DNA from: Leptothermofonsia sichuanensis E412
GTDB taxonomy: Bacteria; Cyanobacteriota; Cyanobacteriia; Leptolyngbyales; Leptolyngbyaceae
Direction: 5' to 3'
Assembly (NCBI RefSeq): GCF_019891175.1
Contig: NZ_CP072600.1
Span: 4,340,001-4,404,000, forward strand
DNA: 64,000 nt
A model generated the notes under the pieces. It was not told where the DNA came from and made no database searches. It saw only the letters and a program-made list of their open reading frames with translations. Made by a program: the position numbers and the translations under genes. This document shows positions 60,967 through 64,000 of this stretch, piece by piece (position 1 is the first letter of the stretch; every line of letters starts with the position of its first letter).

Positions 60967-61287
60967 ATGGAGAAGTCAGTAGTTGCGGGAACTCAAGTTA
61001 TGGTATTAGAACCAATTCACTGCCCTGTGTGTGATGGGATTGAGGTGATCAAACACGGCACAACACCAGACGGCAAACAGCGCTACTTTTGTCAAAACTC
61101 AGGATGCCATCGGCGCACCTTTATTTTGCAATACACCTATCAAGGGTATCTGCCTGAAGTCAAGCAACAAATCAGCGATATGGCAATGAATGGGAGTGGG
61201 ATTCGAGACACTGCCCGTGTCCTTCACATTAGTCCAACGACGGTGATTGAGGAATTTAAAAAAAAGATCGTCAACTCAAAGCCGTGA
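60967..61287 (+). CDS. IS1 InsA-type protein
   Basis: 106 residues: zinc-finger-like PIHCPVCDGIEVIKHG and CQNSGCHRR, then HTH. One residue differs from copy 1 (Phe in EEFKKKIV). TTTAAAAAAAAG at 61256-61267 is a probable minus-one frameshift site into InsB. Confidence 0.92.
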   Translation: MEKSVVAGTQVMVLEPIHCPVCDGIEVIKHGTTPDGKQRYFCQNSGCHRRTFILQYTYQGYLPEVKQQISDMAMNGSGIRDTARVLHISPTTVIEEFKKKIVNSKP

Positions 61288-61751
61288 ATGAACTCAAACT
61301 GGCTGAGTTGGAACCCGCTCAAAGCATCGTAAAGCTTTGCCAGTGGGAAGATACAGAGGCAGAAGCCGATGAAATGTGGAGTTTTGTCCAGTCTAAAGCC
61401 CAGCAACGTTGGTTATGGCATGCAATTGACCATCACAGTGGAAAAATATTAGCTTATGTGTTGGCGACGCATCAAGATGAAGCATTCCTCCAACTCAAAG
61501 CGTTATTAGAACCGTTTGGAATTATGCAGTTTTACACAGATGGTTGGGGAACCTATGAGCGGCAGCTTGACCCAAGTCTTCATACCGTTGGCAAACAGAA
61601 CACGCAGAAGATTGAGCGTAAGCATTTAACTTTACGCACGCGCTTGAAGCGATTAGCTCGCAAAACTATTTGCTTTTCTAAGTCCATTCTGATGCATGAC
61701 ATTGTGATTGGGCTATTTATTAACCGTTATGAGTTTGGTTTTGCTATCTAA
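61284..61751 (+). CDS. IS1 transposase InsB-type frame
   Basis: 155 residues, identical to 20943-21410. DDE-type catalytic region (EADEMWSFVQSKAQQRWLWH, DGWGTYERQLDPSLHTVGKQ). Overlaps InsA by four bases. Confidence 0.92.
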   Translation: MNELKLAELEPAQSIVKLCQWEDTEAEADEMWSFVQSKAQQRWLWHAIDHHSGKILAYVLATHQDEAFLQLKALLEPFGIMQFYTDGWGTYERQLDPSLHTVGKQNTQKIERKHLTLRTRLKRLARKTICFSKSILMHDIVIGLFINRYEFGFAI

Positions 61752-61779
61752 CCTAAAACAACAAGTCTAGAACACGACC

Positions 61780-61962
61780 TAATGCTCGATACCCGCCACT
61801 GATACGAGCAGACCAAAGGTTATTACCAACTTTTTTAAAGTGCAAGGATGGATGAAGCGAGTTTTCCTGCCAAAGCCGATAAGCTTTCTGCGCTTGCTCT
61901 TGCATCTCAGGTGAAAGTTCAGCATAGGCTTTCCAAAATTCAGCCGTCGCGAAGGACTTCAT
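61780..61962 (-). pseudogene. RelE-type toxin, C-terminus removed by IS1
   Basis: Begins MKSFATAEFWKAYAELSPEM, QEQAQKAYRLWQENSLHPSL and HFKKVGNNLWSARISGGYRA, the N-terminal two-thirds of a RelE/HigB-like toxin; intact relatives continue for about 35 residues with DTIIWFWIGSHADYD-like sequence. Cut at 61779/61780 by IS1. Overlaps the end of its antitoxin by 23 bases, the usual order for such operons. Confidence 0.8.
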
Positions 61963-62057
61963 CTAGATCCCTCACCTTATTAGTCGCTATATCTGCCTCT
62001 GCTTTCGCGATCAAGTGATCTAGTTTCCCTGCTGCAAAATCCGCTTCAATCTGTCTA
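61940..62057 (-). pseudogene. Antitoxin C-terminal fragment
   Basis: Frame reads DRQIEADFAAGKLDHLIAKA, EADIATNKVRDLDEVLRDG and stop, the usual acidic tail of a small antitoxin upstream of RelE-type toxins. The N-terminus is absent: at about 62058 the frame meets the left end of the IS4 element. With the toxin cut on the other side, the whole TA unit is dead. Confidence 0.72.
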
Positions 62058-62366
62058 TCCCCTCAGTACAGGACAAAACTTGTCAATTGAGGCACACAGA
62101 GGGTTGAAAACTTAGGCGGGAAGGGGTTTCCTAGGAATAACAACAAACCAACGAGACCCCCATGCAACAGATTACCGAATTTCGCCAAGTTTTGCAGCCC
62201 CTCCTCGGTTGGCATGGTGCGCGGCTGGCATTTGTGGCTCAATTTCTGATCGCCCTGCTACGAACCCGTACGGTGAATCTGAGCGAATTGGCTGCTAGTA
62301 GTCTGTCAACTTTGTTTTGATGGATAGATTAGGGGAGAATGGAGAGGCAGATACCTCTTACCAACC

Positions 62367-62843
62367 ATGCCCCAAAAGAGATACATCGTAGCCCTTAGCT
62401 GTGAAGAGCGGGAGACTTTAGAAAGTCTGACAACAACCGGAAAAACATCCGTTTATAAACTCAATCATGCTCGAATTTTGCTGAAAGCTGACATCAACCA
62501 GGAAGGCGGCGGTTGGCGGGATCAAGATATCAGTGATGCACTCGATATTAGGGTATCTACGATTGAACGAGTCCGGCAACGCTTTGTTGCACAGAGTTTA
62601 GAGGCTGCCTTAGGGCGTCAAACTCCAAGTCGAACCAAGCCCCGCTTACTCGATGGCGAACAAGAAGCGCATTTGATTGCGCTGGCGTGTGCCGAGACTC
62701 CTGAAGGACAAGGGAAATGGAGCGTTCGCCTGTTAGCAGACCAACTGGTTGAGTTGGGATATGTAGAGAGCATTTCGCATGAAACCGTGCGGCAAACGCT
62801 GAAAAAAACGAACTCAAACCCTGGTTGCAGGAATGCTGGGTAA
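62367..62843 (+). CDS. IS630 transposase, N-terminal frame
   Basis: 158 residues: QKRYIVALSCEERETLESLT, the helix-turn-helix DQDISDALDIRVSTIERVRQ and the winged region LLADQLVELGYVESISHETV. At CTGAAAAAAACG (about 62800) a minus-one shift would continue as KKNELKPWLQECWVIPPKSN into the catalytic frame, as expected for this family. Confidence 0.88.
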   Translation: MPQKRYIVALSCEERETLESLTTTGKTSVYKLNHARILLKADINQEGGGWRDQDISDALDIRVSTIERVRQRFVAQSLEAALGRQTPSRTKPRLLDGEQEAHLIALACAETPEGQGKWSVRLLADQLVELGYVESISHETVRQTLKKTNSNPGCRNAG

Positions 62844-63503
62844 TTCCGCCGAAGTCCAATGGCGAGTTTGTTTACTACATGGAAGATGTTTTGAGCGTTT
62901 ATACACGCCCTTATGACCCGCGCTACCCGGTCGTTTGTTTCGATGAAACCAGCAAACAATTAGTCCTCGAAACGCAAGTTCCCCTCCCCCCAACCCGGTC
63001 AACCGAAGCGCTATGACTATGAATATGAACGCAATGGGGTCTGTAATCTCTTCATGATTTCTGAACCCTTAGCTGGATGGCGGCATGTAGAAGTCACTGA
63101 ACGGCGCACCAAACAAGACTATGCCAAACAAATGAAATATCTGGTGGATGTGCGTTACCCCGATGCCGAATGGATTACCATCGTGCATGACCAACTCAAT
63201 ATTCATGACCCATCTGCCTTGTATGAGACGTTTGCACCTCAAGAAGCCAAGCGGATTCTAGACAAATTAGAGATTCATTACACACCAAAACATGGCAGTT
63301 GGCTTAACATGGCAGAAATTGAACTCAGTGTTTTAGCCCGTCAGTGCTTGGATCGTCGCATCCCAGATCAAGATACGTTGAAACGGGAAATTGCTGCTTG
63401 GGAAGAACGCAGAAATGATCAATCTCGCACCATTGATTGGCAATTTACGACTGAAGATGCTCGCATCAAACTTAAGCGACTCTATCCCTCAATTCTTTCT
63501 TGA
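62825..63503 (+). pseudogene. IS630 transposase catalytic part with an extra frameshift
   Basis: Frame two reads PPKSNGEFVYYMEDVLSVYT, YPVVCFDETSKQLV (first Asp) up to VPLPP; there the run of C residues (CCCCTCCCCCCAACCC, 62981-62997) shifts the frame. Correctly read, it goes on as PGQPKRYDYEYERNGVCNLF, then the zero frame ATG 63054 continues: WITIVHDQLNIHDPSALYET (second Asp), HGSWLNMAEIELSVLARQCL (Glu). The second shift is not of the usual programmed type, so either it inactivates this copy or it is a sequencing error. Confidence 0.82.
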
Positions 63504-64000
63504 CAAGCTACTAGCTTTTGTGGTTCCGCCCAAATTCCGTCGAACTACAAGCGTCTCCAGCGCTTCTTTAGCGACTTTGATCTCGATTATGCGGCGATTG
63601 CCCGTGCCGTGGTCTGCCTGATGGGGATCCCGCAGCCTTGGGTGCTCGCCATAGACCGCACCGAATGGAGCTTTGGCGGTAGCGTTTTCAACATTCTCAC
63701 CCTGGGCATTTGCCATCAGGGTATTTCCTTTCCGGTGGTGTTTCTGATGCTGGACAACCGCGGCAATTCCAACACCCAAGAGCGCATCGATTTGCTCAAC
63801 GAATTCTTCACGATTTTTGGCGAGGATGTCCGCCTGCGGTGCCTGACGAGCGACCGCGAATTTGTTGGGCGGGAGTGGATTGGCTATTTGCTCGAAGATG
63901 AGCCAATCCCGTTTCGGGGGCGGATTCGCGAAACTGAAACGCTCAGTGATGGCAGCAAAGCCCTGAATGGCCGCGTCCTCTTTGCCGATCTCAAAGCGGG

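Larger units (their letters stand above)
60922..61779 (+). mobile_element. IS1-family element, copy 2
   Basis: 858 bp, same length as copy 1 and inverted relative to it. Ends GGTAATGTTCTAGGTTTG and (minus strand) GGTCGTGTTCTAGACTTG. Flanks ATGAAAATA and TAATGCTCG do not match, so it has no target duplication. Confidence 0.92.
62298..63511 (+). mobile_element. IS630-family element inside IS4; probable parent of the MITEs
   Basis: 1214 bp between TA at 62296-62297 and 63512-63513. Ends GTAGTCTGTCAACTTTGTTT and (minus strand) GTAGCTTGTCAAGAAAGAA. The left end matches one end of the MITE family and the right end matches the other. Transposase frames are described separately. Confidence 0.92.
62058..64000 (+). 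mobile_element. IS4-family element, interrupted, running off the window
   Basis: Left end near CTCAGTACAGGACAAAACTT. The transposase starts at 62163 and is interrupted at 62297/63514 by an IS630 element; it continues past the right edge, so its other end is not seen. Confidence 0.8.
62163..64000 (+). pseudogene. IS4-family transposase split by an IS630 element
   Basis: First part MQQITEFRQVLQPLLGWHGA, RLAFVAQFLIALLRTRTVNL, SELAA; after removal of 62298-63513 (element plus one TA) the frame continues exactly as SFCGSAQIPSNYKRLQRFFS, DFDLDYAAIARAVVCLMGIP, WVLAIDRTEWSFGGSVFNIL (first catalytic Asp) and LRCLTSDREFVGREWIG (second Asp) to the window edge without a stop. The insertion is thus the only defect seen, and it is probably recent. 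Confidence 0.88.

Overview
The window is chromosomal DNA from a cyanobacterium, probably filamentous and Leptolyngbya/Oscillatoriales-like. The evidence is a near full-length photosystem I assembly protein Ycf3, a 112-residue PII protein with the cyanobacterial Ser49/Tyr51 T-loop, DUF1818 and DUF3288 proteins known only from cyanobacteria, a DUF3747 plus SLH envelope protein, and very frequent GCGATCGC (HIP1) octamers. Gene density is moderate, operons are short, and intergenic space is unusually rich in small repeats. The species assignment is inference.

Layout. Positions 1-16 kb carry core and envelope genes: SPOR-like secreted protein, branched-chain amino-acid type ABC binding lipoprotein, LD-carboxypeptidase, peptidoglycan-binding protein, EAL-domain protein, a methyltransferase-TPR-OGT fusion, CPBP protease, SLH protein, GatC and Ycf3. 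Positions 16-24 kb are accessory: a PAS protein, a truncated Uma2 nuclease, a GH100 invertase cut by an IS, then a mosaic of four damaged insertion sequences (19.4-22.0 kb), a 1.1 kb non-coding stretch with clustered TTTGAGAC motifs, tRNA-Pro(GGG) and a broken toxin-antitoxin locus. Positions 24-34 kb hold a cyclic-nucleotide-binding protein next to a 1007-residue transporter-HEAT protein, IF-3, SdhA, a PIN protein and small envelope proteins. Positions 34.3-37 kb are a second IS cluster (two IS630-type elements, the first truncating an FG-GAP gene). Positions 37-60 kb are mostly housekeeping: FtsL-like/FtsI, VOC protein, histidine phosphatase, HerA ATPase, GAF histidine kinase, UbiB kinase, tRNA-Glu(TTC), ABC ATPase, PII, Dps, AI-2E-type permease, TPR lipoprotein, GT2-GtrA and a CHAP/NlpC-like hydrolase. 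From 60.9 kb to the right edge is a third mobile region: a response-regulator/kinase gene cut by IS1, a TA fragment, and an IS4 element itself interrupted by an IS630 element with an exact TA duplication.

The main discovery in the window is its population of small non-autonomous repeats. I can distinguish four families: (a) about 93-106 bp elements whose two ends match the two ends of the IS630 element at 62.3 kb; (b) about 92 bp hairpin elements bounded by GAATGNCACTGA repeats with about 11 bp target duplications; (c) about 120 bp CACAGAG-type hairpins, one with a clean 9 bp target duplication; (d) about 70 bp hairpins bounded by AAAGCCTATCCGAAAA. Several copies of (a) and (b) sit exactly on stop codons of host genes. 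I see no CRISPR array, phage module or biosynthetic cluster.
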